A stretch of DNA of 64,000 nt from NCBI RefSeq assembly GCF_026341855.1, contig NZ_JAPENW010000001.1:5819001-5883000 (forward strand), in the 5' to 3' direction. The translations under genes were made by a program, and so were the position numbers. Numbering within the stretch: the stretch's first letter is position 1; every line of letters starts with the position of its first letter. This DNA comes from Streptomyces sp. NBC_00568 (GTDB taxonomy: Bacteria > Actinomycetota > Actinomycetes > Streptomycetales > Streptomycetaceae). Below the pieces are notes generated by a model that ran no database searches, had not been told where the DNA came from, and saw only the letters and a list, made by a program, of their open reading frames with translations. Below, piece by piece: positions 52,644 through 61,424 of this stretch.

Positions 52644-52702
52644 CCCTTCGGGGATGTAAGACTGTCAGTGTTGCCTTTACGTACACAAGCAGGAGCAAAG
52701 AC

Positions 52703-53074
52703 GTGAGCATCGAGAAGCCCGAGATCGACTTCCCGGGCGGCGAGCCCCCGGCGGACCTCGAGATCAAGGACATCTGGGAGGGCGAAGGCCCTGTGGCCGA
52801 GGCGGGACAGACCGTCACGGTGCACTACGTGGGTGTCGCGTTCAGCACCGGCGAGGAGTTCGACGCCAGCTGGAACCGGAACTCGCCGTTCCGATTCCCG
52901 CTCGGTGGCGGCCGCGTCATCAAGGGCTGGGACCAGGGCGTGCAGGGCATGAGGGTCGGCGGCCGTCGCCAGCTGACCATCCCCGCCCACCTCGCCTACG
53001 GCAACCAGAGCCCGACCCCGGCGATCCAGCCCGGTGAGACGCTGATCTTCGTGGTCGACCTGCTCGGAGTCTGA
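52703..53074 (+). CDS. FKBP-type peptidyl-prolyl isomerase, single domain
   Basis: 123 residues without signal peptide: a cytosolic FKBP. Canonical residues: VHYVGVAFSTGEEFDASWNR, the FPLGGGRVIKGWDQGVQGM ligand pocket, LTIPAHLAYG and LIFVVDLLGV. GTG start at 52703 with AGGAGCAAAG upstream. The tandem order with the lipoprotein FKBP suggests duplication; both lie between pafA and pafB. Confidence 0.95.
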   Translation: MSIEKPEIDFPGGEPPADLEIKDIWEGEGPVAEAGQTVTVHYVGVAFSTGEEFDASWNRNSPFRFPLGGGRVIKGWDQGVQGMRVGGRRQLTIPAHLAYGNQSPTPAIQPGETLIFVVDLLGV

Positions 53075-53101
53075 TCCCAACAGACCGGATCCGATCGGCT
53101 G

Positions 53102-53129
53102 GGGCCCATGCCTGTTCGGGCATGGGCCC
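53102..53129 (+). terminator. Terminator after FKBP gene
   Basis: GGGCCCATGCC/GGCATGGGCCC (11 bp) with a TCGGCTTTT tail. Confidence 0.9.
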
Positions 53130-53196
53130 TCGGCTTTTGCCGCGACACTCCGGAGCGGTACGGTCATCGGTCGGAAGCACCATAGGAAGGGCGTCG

Positions 53197-54150
53197 ATGG
53201 CCATTGCCAAGGCCGAGCGGCTGATGAACCTCGCACTGTGTCTGCTCGGGACGCGGCGGCCGCTCAGCAAGCGCGAACTCCGCGAGTCCATCGAGGCCTA
53301 TCTCGAAGCCGGGTCGGACGACTCGTTCAACCGGATGTTCGAGCGCGACAAGGACGATCTGCGCGAACTCGGCCTGGTCATCGAGACGGTGGAGAACCTC
53401 GACGGCGAGGTCGGCTATCTCGCCCGCCGCGACAGCAACCGCCTGCCGCCCATCACCCTCGATGCCGAGGAGGCGGCCGCCCTCGGTCTGGCCGCCAAGG
53501 TCTGGCAGCAGGCCCGGCTGGCCGGTGCCGCGAGCGGCGCGCTCCAGAAGCTGCGCGCCGCGGGTCTGCCCGAGGACGTGGACCCGTACGGGTCCCACGG
53601 AGCTCTGGAGCCGCACATCCCCGTCCACGAGGCCGCCTTCGAACCCCTGATGCTGGCCTGCCGCGACCGCCGCCCGGTCGTCTTCGACTACCGCAAGGCC
53701 ACCGCCGCGCGCCCCGAGACCCGGCATGTCGAGCCGTGGGCCCTGGAGTGCTGGCGCGGTCACTGGTACCTCGCGGGCTGGGACCGCGACCGGGGCGCCG
53801 AGCGGGTCTTCCGGCTCTCCCGGATCACCGGCAAGGTCCGCGCGCGTGCGGGGCGGTACACGGCCGAAGTGCCGGACGTCGTCACCGTGCGTGAGACGGT
53901 CGCCGGCTGGGCGGGGGAGATCGCCGACCGCTCCGCGCTGATCCGACTGCGCTCCGGCGCGGGCTACCCGCTGCGGGCCAAGGCCGTCTCCGTACGGGAA
54001 CTGGGAGACGGCTGGGACGAGTTGGAGATTCCGTACGGGCACGGACTGGACGCCTGGCTCGTCGAGTTCGGGCCGGACGTCGTGGTCGTGGAGCCCGCCG
54101 AACTGCGGGCCGATGTGGTGGACCGGCTGCGCGCCGTGGCCAAGGGCTGA
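53197..54150 (+). CDS. pafB: WYL-domain regulator PafB
   Basis: 317 residues. An N-terminal winged helix (1-70) and a WYL domain (HWYLAGWDRDRGAERVFRLSRI, about 190-212) with the WCX extension. With PafC it forms the heteromeric activator of the RecA-independent DNA-damage response in mycobacteria; it is not itself needed for pupylation. The ATG at 53197 has GGAAGGG upstream. Co-transcribed with pafC (16-base gap). Confidence 0.93.
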   Translation: MAIAKAERLMNLALCLLGTRRPLSKRELRESIEAYLEAGSDDSFNRMFERDKDDLRELGLVIETVENLDGEVGYLARRDSNRLPPITLDAEEAAALGLAAKVWQQARLAGAASGALQKLRAAGLPEDVDPYGSHGALEPHIPVHEAAFEPLMLACRDRRPVVFDYRKATAARPETRHVEPWALECWRGHWYLAGWDRDRGAERVFRLSRITGKVRARAGRYTAEVPDVVTVRETVAGWAGEIADRSALIRLRSGAGYPLRAKAVSVRELGDGWDELEIPYGHGLDAWLVEFGPDVVVVEPAELRADVVDRLRAVAKG

Positions 54151-54166
54151 GGGGAAACGTAAGAAA

Positions 54167-55192
54167 GTGGCAGGAAAACCGGCCAGGCCCACGAACGCGA
54201 TCGACCAGACCCGGCGGATGCTCTCCCTGGTGACGTATCTGCGCGAGCGCCCCGGCGCGCGCGTCGGCGATGTCGCCCGGGCCTTCGGGATCACCGAGGA
54301 CGAGCTGATCTCCGACCTCGACGTGCTGCCGCTGTGCGGGACCAGCTTCCGCGGCGGGGATCTGCTCGACATCGACACCGACGGCGACCGGATCTGGTGG
54401 CACAACCCCGACGACGTCGCTGCGCCGCTGCGGATCGCCGCCGACGAGGCGACCGCGCTGCTGGTGGCCGCCCGCGCGGTGTCCACCCTGCCCGGGCTGC
54501 GTGAGGGCGACCGGCAGGCGCTGCTGCGGGCCACCGCCAAGGTGGAGGCCGCTTCCGGTGAGGCGGCGGGTGCCAGCTCGCGGCTGTCGGTGACCTTCGA
54601 GTCCGAGGGTGGTGTCTTCGCCGATGTGGACCGGGCGATCTCCGAGCGCCGCAGGCTGTGGATCCGCTACTACTCGCCCTCGCGGGACGAGCTGAGCGAG
54701 CGCGAGATCGACCCGATCCGCCTGGTCAGCGTCGGACACACCTATGTCGAGGCGTGGTGCCGCCGTTCCGAGGCGCGCCGCACCTTCCGGCTCGACCGGG
54801 TCGCCGAGATCCGCATCCTGGACGAGCCGTCCGCGCCGCCCGAGGTCGAATTGCGGGACCTCTCCGAAGGGCTGGTCCAGCCGGCTGCCGAGGATCCCGA
54901 GGTGGTCGTGGAGGTCGGTCCGGGCGGTCGCTGGGTCGCCGAGTACTACCCGCACGACAGCGCGGATGAGCTGCCGGACGGCGGGCTGCGTATCACTCTG
55001 CGGACCCCCGATCCCACGTCGCTGCGGCGGCTGGCCCTGCGCCTCGGCGGTGACGGCCGGATCGTCTCGCCGCAGGACCTCGCGGACAGCGCCCGGGGCG
55101 CGGCCCGCGAGGCGCTCGCCGCCTACGACGCGCCGGCGGGGCTCGAAGGGGCCGAGGGCGGGCCGTACGAGAGGCGGGAGCAAGGACTTTGA
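54167..55192 (+). CDS. pafC: WYL-domain regulator PafC
   Basis: 341 residues. A helix-turn-helix (20-65, VGDVARAFGITEDELISDLD), a WYL domain in which the signature region reads HTYVEAWCRRSEARRTFRL, and a WCX domain. Partner of PafB. Its stop overlaps the next start (TTGA). The GTG at 54167 is used. Confidence 0.92.
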   Translation: MAGKPARPTNAIDQTRRMLSLVTYLRERPGARVGDVARAFGITEDELISDLDVLPLCGTSFRGGDLLDIDTDGDRIWWHNPDDVAAPLRIAADEATALLVAARAVSTLPGLREGDRQALLRATAKVEAASGEAAGASSRLSVTFESEGGVFADVDRAISERRRLWIRYYSPSRDELSEREIDPIRLVSVGHTYVEAWCRRSEARRTFRLDRVAEIRILDEPSAPPEVELRDLSEGLVQPAAEDPEVVVEVGPGGRWVAEYYPHDSADELPDGGLRITLRTPDPTSLRRLALRLGGDGRIVSPQDLADSARGAAREALAAYDAPAGLEGAEGGPYERREQGL

Positions 55193-55563
55193 GCACGTCG
55201 TCGATGCCCGGTGCGCCGGGGAGGCCGGGCACCCCGGAGAAGTCGGGTGCCCCGCGGGCGGGGACGCCGGGACGGACCGGGGTGTCCTCGGGTGCGCCGG
55301 AGATGTCGGTCGTGACGGCCTTCGCCGGGATGCGAAGGGCGGTCGAGGTCATGTTCAAGGCCGCCTGTCCCGACTGCCGGGCCGGCTTCGAGCTCACGCC
55401 GGGCGCTCTGCGCCTGGCCATCGGCGCCAGCAGACGCACCACGTTCTACTCGTTCACCTGCCCCGAGTGCGGTTCCGCCGTCCGCAAGCCCGCGGGGGAG
55501 CGCATCGTCGAGCTGCTCACCGGGGGCGGGGTCCGCACGCTGCGCCTGCACTCCACCCTCTAG
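55189..55563 (+). CDS. Small zinc-ribbon-like protein
   Basis: 124 residues from TTG 55189, which overlaps the pafC stop. A Gly/Pro-rich N-terminus is followed by a compact domain with CPDC and CPEC, two CxxC knuckles about 35 residues apart, suited to bind one zinc. If translation starts at the ATG at 55303 the product is 86 residues and lacks the low-complexity part; the sequence does not decide. No recognised function; its place between pafC and tatA is conserved in Streptomyces as I recall. Confidence 0.65.
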   Translation: MSTSSMPGAPGRPGTPEKSGAPRAGTPGRTGVSSGAPEMSVVTAFAGMRRAVEVMFKAACPDCRAGFELTPGALRLAIGASRRTTFYSFTCPECGSAVRKPAGERIVELLTGGGVRTLRLHSTL

Positions 55564-55566
55564 GGT
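55561..55566 (+). promoter_or_regulatory. -10 element on a stop codon
   Basis: TAGGGT begins with the TAG stop of the previous gene, then seven bases and the ATG at 55574: leaderless. Confidence 0.6.
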
Positions 55567-55573
55567 CGTCGTC

Positions 55574-55768
55574 ATGTTCTGGCCGATGTTTGCGATCGCT
55601 GTGGGGTTCCTGGGAATCGCGGTTCTCGGAGTGCTCGCCGTCCGTGTCTTCCTGGAAGCGGAGCGTCTGGGCAGACAGGTGGCGGACTCCGCGCGCCGTA
55701 TCAACAAAGCCGCCGATGACCTGGAACGAGCCGCCGTCGGGGCCGCTCGCTCTATGGATGCGGTATGA
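55574..55768 (+). CDS. Small single-pass membrane protein
   Basis: 64 residues. One N-terminal membrane helix (3-24) and a charged amphipathic cytosolic helix (EAERLGRQVADSARRINKAADDLERAA). The layout resembles TatA/TatB-like or DUF948-type scaffolds, but it lacks the TatA glycine hinge. Located directly before tatA-tatC. Function unknown; a Tat accessory role is only a guess from position. Confidence 0.65.
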   Translation: MFWPMFAIAVGFLGIAVLGVLAVRVFLEAERLGRQVADSARRINKAADDLERAAVGAARSMDAV

Positions 55769-56005
55769 GTCGTTCCATGGATGAGCAATGCATCACGACA
55801 GCCTGTCAACTTCGTGCCGGGGCCAGGTACGCTCAAGGTCGCGGTCCGGATAACGAGGCGCGGACCGCGAACTGGGAGTACGCACAGGGATTGCCCCGCG
55901 TTTACCCCTGAGCGTTACGATCGCTGTCACCACGACGATCGGACACATGTCCGACCGATCGGACAGCACCCCGACCATGCAGCCTCGGTGAGAAGGTAAA
56001 GACTT

Positions 56006-56293
56006 ATGTTCGGAAGGCTCGGAGCTCCCGAGATCATTCTCATCCTCGTCGTCATCATCCTGCTGTTCGGCGCGAAGAAGCTTCCGGACATGGCGCGCTC
56101 CCTCGGCAAGTCCGCCCGGATCCTCAAGAGCGAGGCGAAGGCGATGAAGGACGAAGGCAGCAACCCCGCCCCGGCCGGCCCGCCCAGCACCGACGAGCAG
56201 CCCCCGGCTCAGCGCACCATCCAGGCCGCCCCCGGCGACGTGACCAGCTCGCGCCCGGTCGCGGAGCCGACGGACTCGACCAACCAGCGCTGA
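56006..56293 (+). CDS. tatA: Twin-arginine translocase subunit TatA
   Basis: 95 residues. A short N-terminal membrane helix (PEIILILVVIILLFG), the FGAKKLPDMARSLGKS hinge and amphipathic helix, then an acidic/Pro-rich tail. Oligomers form the protein-conducting part of the Tat pathway for folded proteins. The ATG at 56006 has GAGAAGGTAAA upstream. Followed by tatC 47 bases later. The 237 bases before it hold its promoter; no other gene is seen. Confidence 0.96.
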   Translation: MFGRLGAPEIILILVVIILLFGAKKLPDMARSLGKSARILKSEAKAMKDEGSNPAPAGPPSTDEQPPAQRTIQAAPGDVTSSRPVAEPTDSTNQR

Positions 56294-56340
56294 CGCAGGG
56301 CCGGTGACCTCCGGCCCGCCGCACGAGATGGGAACGTGGG

Positions 56341-57291
56341 TTGCTCAAGTCTGCCCGCAAGAAGGACGAGAAGGATCCGGAGGGGCGCATGCCCCTCGCG
56401 GAGCACCTTCGCGAGCTCCGCAACCGGCTCGTGAAGAGTGTGCTGGCGATCATCATCGGGATGATCATCTCGGCCTTCTTCTACAAGAACATCATGGAGT
56501 TCTTCACGAACCCCATTCTCGACGCAGTCGGGTGCAAGTACAGGTTTGCGGAGCTGGCGCAGAATCCTGACAACAAGCAGTGCGCGCGCATCGTGCAGAA
56601 CGGACTGCTCAGCCCGTTCACGCTGGCACTGACGGTGTCGATGTCGACCGGCGTCGTGCTGGCGGCTCCTGTGTGGCTCTATCAGCTCTGGGCTTTCGTG
56701 GCGCCGGGTCTGCACGGCAACGAGAAGAAGTACGCGCTCGGCTTCGTCGCCGCGGGCTTCCCTCTCTTCGTCACCGGCGCCTACTTCGCTTACTGGACGC
56801 TGCCCAAGATGGCGTCGGTCATGCTGGAGTTCTCGATCATCGGCAGCGACAACCAGCTGCCACTCGATGACCTGTTGCAGCTCATCATGCGGATGATCCT
56901 CGTCTTCGGGCTCTCCTTCGAGCTTCCCTTGCTGCTGGTCATGCTGAACTTCGGCGGCGTCCTCTCGGGACGCCGGATGGCAGGCTGGTGGCGGGCGATG
57001 GTGATGGGGATCACGCTCTTCGCGGCGATCGCCACGCCCAGCACCGACCCCATCTCCATGCTGGCGCTGGCAGGGCCGATCTGGTTCCTGTACTTCGTCG
57101 GCACGGGTGTGGCCCTGCTCAACGACCGGCGTCGTGCCCGCCGCGCGGCCGCCGGACCGGCCGACGACGAGGCCTCCGAACTCGACCTCACCCCCGAGGA
57201 CATCGGCGAGACCGAGTCCGTGTCGGCCCGTGGGGCCCTCCCGGAGCAGGCGAGCTCGGACCGGGTCAACGGTTATGACGACGTGACCTGA
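56341..57291 (+). CDS. tatC: Twin-arginine translocase subunit TatC
   Basis: 316 residues with six membrane helices. Signature MPLAEHLRELRNRLVKS, the first-loop Glu region, YQLWAFVAPGLHGNEKKYA, and FGLSFELPLLL. The C-terminal tail of about 65 residues is charged. Binds twin-arginine signal peptides. Start is TTG at 56341; MPLAEHLREL lies 16 residues in. Many Streptomyces secreted enzymes depend on it. Confidence 0.95.
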   Translation: MLKSARKKDEKDPEGRMPLAEHLRELRNRLVKSVLAIIIGMIISAFFYKNIMEFFTNPILDAVGCKYRFAELAQNPDNKQCARIVQNGLLSPFTLALTVSMSTGVVLAAPVWLYQLWAFVAPGLHGNEKKYALGFVAAGFPLFVTGAYFAYWTLPKMASVMLEFSIIGSDNQLPLDDLLQLIMRMILVFGLSFELPLLLVMLNFGGVLSGRRMAGWWRAMVMGITLFAAIATPSTDPISMLALAGPIWFLYFVGTGVALLNDRRRARRAAAGPADDEASELDLTPEDIGETESVSARGALPEQASSDRVNGYDDVT

Positions 57292-57308
57292 CGCAGCCCG
57301 GGACCTCG

Positions 57309-57314
57309 TAGGGT
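57309..57314 (+). promoter_or_regulatory. -10 element, leaderless
   Basis: TAGGGT, six bases, then the GTG at 57321. Confidence 0.6.
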
Positions 57315-57320
57315 CAGCCT

Positions 57321-58211
57321 GTGACCAGCGAGATCACCCTCTTCGTCAACCCCACCGCGGGCCGCGGCCGGGGCGCCCACGCGGCGCAGCCGGCCGCTTC
57401 CGCGTTGCGTGCCGCGGGATTCTCCGTCCGGACGGTCCTCGGCGAGAACGCGGCGGACGCCCTCACCCTGGCGCGGGAAGCCGTCGCGGACGGCACCGGC
57501 GCCCTGGTCGCGGTCGGCGGTGACGGCATGGCGAACCTCGCCCTGCAGGCAGTCGCGGGGACCCGTACCCCGCTCGGCCTGGTCGCGGTGGGCACCGGGA
57601 ACGACTTCGCGCGTGCCCTCGGCCTGCCGGTGCGCGACCCGGCGGCATCGGGGCGCCTGATCGCCGAGGCGCTCAAGGACGACCGGTTGGGCGATGTCGA
57701 CCTGGGCCGGGTGAACGGCACATGGTTCGGCACCGTCCTCGCCTCCGGGTTCGACTCCCGGGTCAACGACCGCGGCAACCGGATGCGGTGGCCCGTCGGC
57801 CGCTTCAAGTACGACATCGCCATGCTCGCCGAGCTGGCCGCCTTCCGGCCCTTTTCGTACCGCGTCACGCTCGACGACGGGGAGACCCGGGAGATCGAGG
57901 CGACGCTCGTCGCCGTCGGCAACGGATCGTCGTACGGCGGCGGCATGAGGATCTGCCCCGGCGCGGTCCTCGGCGACGGGCTCTTCGACATCACGGTGGT
58001 CGGCGACTGCAGCCGTATGACACTGCTCAAGGTGTTCCCGAAGGTCTACCGGGGCACCCACGTCGATCATCCCGTGGTGACCGTGCACCGGGCGGCCCGT
58101 GTCGAGCTCGTCGCCGAGGGCATCACGGGCTACGCGGACGGGGAACCGCTCGGGCCGCTGCCGCTCACCGCGGAGTGCATACCGGCCGCCGTACGCGTCG
58201 CACTTCCCTGA
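57321..58211 (+). CDS. Diacylglycerol/lipid kinase family protein
   Basis: 296 residues of the YegS/DagK fold. Nucleotide motifs FVNPTAGRGRG, VAVGGDGMANLALQA and VAVGTGNDFARALGLP, then a C-terminal beta domain (VAVGNGSSYGGGMRICPGA, GLFDITVV). It phosphorylates a lipid such as diacylglycerol; the exact lipid is not deducible. Lies between tatC and helY. Confidence 0.9.
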   Translation: MTSEITLFVNPTAGRGRGAHAAQPAASALRAAGFSVRTVLGENAADALTLAREAVADGTGALVAVGGDGMANLALQAVAGTRTPLGLVAVGTGNDFARALGLPVRDPAASGRLIAEALKDDRLGDVDLGRVNGTWFGTVLASGFDSRVNDRGNRMRWPVGRFKYDIAMLAELAAFRPFSYRVTLDDGETREIEATLVAVGNGSSYGGGMRICPGAVLGDGLFDITVVGDCSRMTLLKVFPKVYRGTHVDHPVVTVHRAARVELVAEGITGYADGEPLGPLPLTAECIPAAVRVALP

Positions 58212-58280
58212 GCTGCGGGGATCCGATGTTTCACAGCATCTGATACGGATAATGATCGTCCTCATGTCAGTGGCTCCCGG

Positions 58281-58286
58281 TAGTCT
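58281..58286 (+). promoter_or_regulatory. -10 element of helY
   Basis: TAGTCT ten bases before the ATG at 58297. The leader would be only a few bases long. Confidence 0.5.
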
Positions 58287-58296
58287 CGAAAGCACG

Positions 58297-61113
58297 ATGA
58301 CAGAGGACCTCTCACCGGCCGAGCGGTATGCGGCAGCACGCAGGCGCGCTGTCGAGCAGGCCACCGCGCTCGCCTCCTTCCGCGAGATGTACGACTTCGG
58401 CCTCGACCCCTTCCAGATCGAGGCCTGCCAGGCGCTCGAGACGGGCAAGGGTGTGCTGGTGGCCGCGCCCACCGGCTCGGGCAAGACGATCGTCGGCGAG
58501 TTCGCCGTCCACCTCGCCCTCCAGCAGGGCAAGAAGTGCTTCTACACGACACCGATCAAGGCGCTCTCCAACCAGAAGTACTCCGACCTGTGCCGCCGTT
58601 ACGGCGCGGACAAGGTCGGCCTGCTCACCGGCGACAACAGCGTCAACTCCGAAGCCCCGGTGGTCGTCATGACCACCGAGGTCCTGCGGAACATGCTGTA
58701 CGCGGGCTCGCAGACCCTCCTCGGACTCGGCTACGTGGTGATGGACGAGGTGCACTACCTCTCCGACCGCTTCCGCGGCGCCGTCTGGGAGGAAGTGATC
58801 ATCCATCTCCCCGAGTCGGTGACTCTGGTGTCGCTGTCGGCGACCGTGTCGAACGCGGAGGAGTTCGGTGACTGGCTGGACACCGTGCGCGGCGACACCC
58901 AGGTGATCGTCTCCGAACACCGTCCCGTCCCGCTCTTCCAGCACGTGCTGGCCGGACGCCGGATGTACGACCTCTTCGAGGAGGGCGAGGGGCAGAGGAA
59001 GGCCGTCAACCCCGACCTCACGCGCATGGCGCGCATGGAGGCGAGCCGTCCGTCGTACCAGGACCGCAGACGGGGCCGCGCGATGCGCGAGGCCGACCGG
59101 GAGCGTGAGCGCAGACAGCGCTCCCGGATCTGGACGCCCGGCCGCCCGGAGGTCATCGAGCGGCTCGACGCCGAAGGGCTGCTGCCCGCCATCACGTTCA
59201 TCTTCAGCCGGGCGGCCTGCGAGGCCGCCGTGCAGCAGTGTCTGTACGCCGGCCTGCGGCTGAACGACGACGCGGCGCGCGCCAGAGTCCGCGAACTCGT
59301 CGAGGAGCGCACCGCCTCCATCCCGGACGAGGACCTGCACGTCCTCGGCTACTTCGAATGGCTGGAGGGTCTGGAGCGCGGCATCGCGGCCCACCACGCG
59401 GGCATGCTGCCGACGTTCAAGGAGGTCGTCGAGGAGCTCTTCGTCCGCGGTCTCGTCAAGGCCGTCTTCGCCACGGAGACCCTCGCGCTGGGCATCAACA
59501 TGCCTGCCCGCTCGGTCGTGTTGGAGAAGCTGGTCAAGTGGAACGGCGAGCAGCACGCCGACATCACCCCCGGCGAGTACACCCAGCTCACCGGCCGCGC
59601 GGGCCGTCGCGGCATCGACGTCGAGGGCCACGCGGTCGTGCTGTGGCAGCGCGGCTTCAGCCCCGAACACCTGGCGGGACTGGCGGGCACGCGCACCTAT
59701 CCGCTGCGCTCCAGCTTCAAGCCGTCGTACAACATGGCCGTGAACCTGGTCGAGCAGTTCGGGCGGCACCGCTCGCGCGAGCTTCTGGAGACGTCCTTCG
59801 CGCAGTTCCAGGCCGACAAGTCGGTCGTCGGGATCTCCCGGCAGGTGCAGCGCAACGAGGAAGGCCTCGAGGGCTACAAGGAGTCCATGACCTGCCACCT
59901 CGGGGACTTCGACGAGTACATGGCGCTGCGCCGCGAACTCAAGGACCGCGAGACCGAGCTGGCCCGGCAGGGCATGTCGCAGCGCCGGGCCGAAGCGGCC
60001 GTCGCCCTGGAGAAGCTGAAGCCGGGCGACGTGATCCATGTGCCGACCGGCAAGTACGCGGGGCTGGCGCTCGTGCTGGACCCCGGGCTGCCCGCGGGCA
60101 GGTCGAACGGCCACCGGGGCTTCGAGCAGCACGACGGCCCGCGTCCGCTGGTGCTCACCGCCGAGCGCCAGGTGAAGCGGCTGGCCTCGATGGACTTCCC
60201 GGTGCCGGTCGAGGCGCTCGACCGGATGCGGATCCCCAAGTCCTTCAACCCGCGCTCGCCGCAGTCCCGGCGCGACCTGGCGTCCGCCCTGCGGACCAAG
60301 GCTGGGCACATCGTCCCGGACCGGCACCGCAAGAAGCGCGCCGAGGCCGCCGACGACCGTGAGATCGCCCGGCTGCGCACGGCGATCCGCGCGCACCCCT
60401 GCCATGGGTGCAACGACCGCGAGGACCACGCCCGTTGGGCCGAGCGCTACCACCGGCTGCAGCGTGACACCTCGCAGCTGGAGCGCCGTATAGAAGGCCG
60501 GACGAACACCATCGCCCGCACCTTCGACCGGATCGTCGCCCTTCTCACCGAGCTGGACTATCTGCGCGGCGACGAGGTCACCGAGCACGGCAAGCGCCTC
60601 GCCCGGCTGTACGGCGAACTCGACCTGCTGGCCAGCGAATGCCTGCGCGCCGGCGTCTGGGACGGGCTGGCTCCCGCGGAACTGGCCGCCTGTGTCTCGG
60701 CGTTGGTGTACGAGTCCCGGGCCGCCGACGACGCCATGGCGCCGAAGGTGCCGTCCGGCAAGGCCAAGGCGGCGCTCGGCGAGATGGTGCGCATCTGGGG
60801 CCGTCTCGACGCGCTGGAGGAGGACTTCGGGATCAGCCAGACCGAGGGGGTCGGCCAGCGCGAGCCGGACCTCGGCTTCGCCTGGGCGGCCCACGAGTGG
60901 GCGTCCGGCAAGGGTCTCGACGAGGTGCTGCGCGAGGCCGAGATGCCCGCCGGTGACTTCGTGCGCTGGTGCAAGCAGGTCATCGACGTCCTCGGCCAGA
61001 TCGCGGCCGCCGCGCCCGTCTCGGGCGGCGAGAAGTCGACGGTCGCGAAGAACGCGCGCAAGGCGGTCGAAGCCCTGCTCCGCGGCGTGGTGGCGTACTC
61101 GTCGGTGGGCTGA
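58297..61113 (+). CDS. helY: DEVH-box superfamily 2 helicase, HelY/Ski2-Mtr4-like
   Basis: 938 residues. Walker A APTGSGKT (G60-T64), DEVH (150-153), SATVSN, then the second RecA domain with HHAGMLP, FATETLALGINMP and QLTGRAGRRG. A C-terminal DSHCT domain covers the last about 170 residues; the middle carries an arch-like basic region (RPSYQDRRRGRAMREADRE). Eukaryotic relatives feed RNA to exosomes; the M. tuberculosis homologue is also next to tatAC and pafBC. The ATG at 58297 is chosen because the longer frame has no ribosome site. Confidence 0.93.
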   Translation: MTEDLSPAERYAAARRRAVEQATALASFREMYDFGLDPFQIEACQALETGKGVLVAAPTGSGKTIVGEFAVHLALQQGKKCFYTTPIKALSNQKYSDLCRRYGADKVGLLTGDNSVNSEAPVVVMTTEVLRNMLYAGSQTLLGLGYVVMDEVHYLSDRFRGAVWEEVIIHLPESVTLVSLSATVSNAEEFGDWLDTVRGDTQVIVSEHRPVPLFQHVLAGRRMYDLFEEGEGQRKAVNPDLTRMARMEASRPSYQDRRRGRAMREADRERERRQRSRIWTPGRPEVIERLDAEGLLPAITFIFSRAACEAAVQQCLYAGLRLNDDAARARVRELVEERTASIPDEDLHVLGYFEWLEGLERGIAAHHAGMLPTFKEVVEELFVRGLVKAVFATETLALGINMPARSVVLEKLVKWNGEQHADITPGEYTQLTGRAGRRGIDVEGHAVVLWQRGFSPEHLAGLAGTRTYPLRSSFKPSYNMAVNLVEQFGRHRSRELLETSFAQFQADKSVVGISRQVQRNEEGLEGYKESMTCHLGDFDEYMALRRELKDRETELARQGMSQRRAEAAVALEKLKPGDVIHVPTGKYAGLALVLDPGLPAGRSNGHRGFEQHDGPRPLVLTAERQVKRLASMDFPVPVEALDRMRIPKSFNPRSPQSRRDLASALRTKAGHIVPDRHRKKRAEAADDREIARLRTAIRAHPCHGCNDREDHARWAERYHRLQRDTSQLERRIEGRTNTIARTFDRIVALLTELDYLRGDEVTEHGKRLARLYGELDLLASECLRAGVWDGLAPAELAACVSALVYESRAADDAMAPKVPSGKAKAALGEMVRIWGRLDALEEDFGISQTEGVGQREPDLGFAWAAHEWASGKGLDEVLREAEMPAGDFVRWCKQVIDVLGQIAAAAPVSGGEKSTVAKNARKAVEALLRGVVAYSSVG

Positions 61114-61167
61114 CGGCTGACGGCTGACGGCTCACCGGCGGCCCGGTCGCCGGTGAGCCGAATCGAT

Positions 61168-61221
61168 GCGGCCGGTGGTGTGCCGTCCTCCCGGACGGGA
61201 GGACGGCACACCACCGGCCGC
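61168..61221. terminator. Very long convergent inverted repeat
   Basis: A perfect 26-bp inverted repeat with only two unpaired centre bases (61194-61195) ends both helY and the allophanate hydrolase gene. A 7-base triple repeat (TGACGGC, 61111-61132) precedes it. The remainder of 61114-61424 shows no gene. Confidence 0.9.
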
Positions 61222-61424
61222 GCGTGTTCGGGCGGGGCGCGACCGCCGGCTCGGCGTTCGTTCTGCCGGGATGCGGTCGATGGCTCCGCGGCGGTGTCCG
61301 GCGGGCGCGTCGAGTGGCCCGCGCCCGCTTCCGCGGGGGTGTGGTCGGTGCCTCCGCGCCCGACTTGGGCGGTGCGGACAGCGGTCTGCGGCCGTTCCGG
61401 GGGTGCCGTCGCGGTCCGGGTGGG

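Noticed and set aside
52660..52690. PafBC-type promoter (TTGTCRGTG-like) before the cytosolic FKBP
   Set aside because: CTGTCAGTG is present, but the -10 spacing and sequence do not fit well; too weak to claim.
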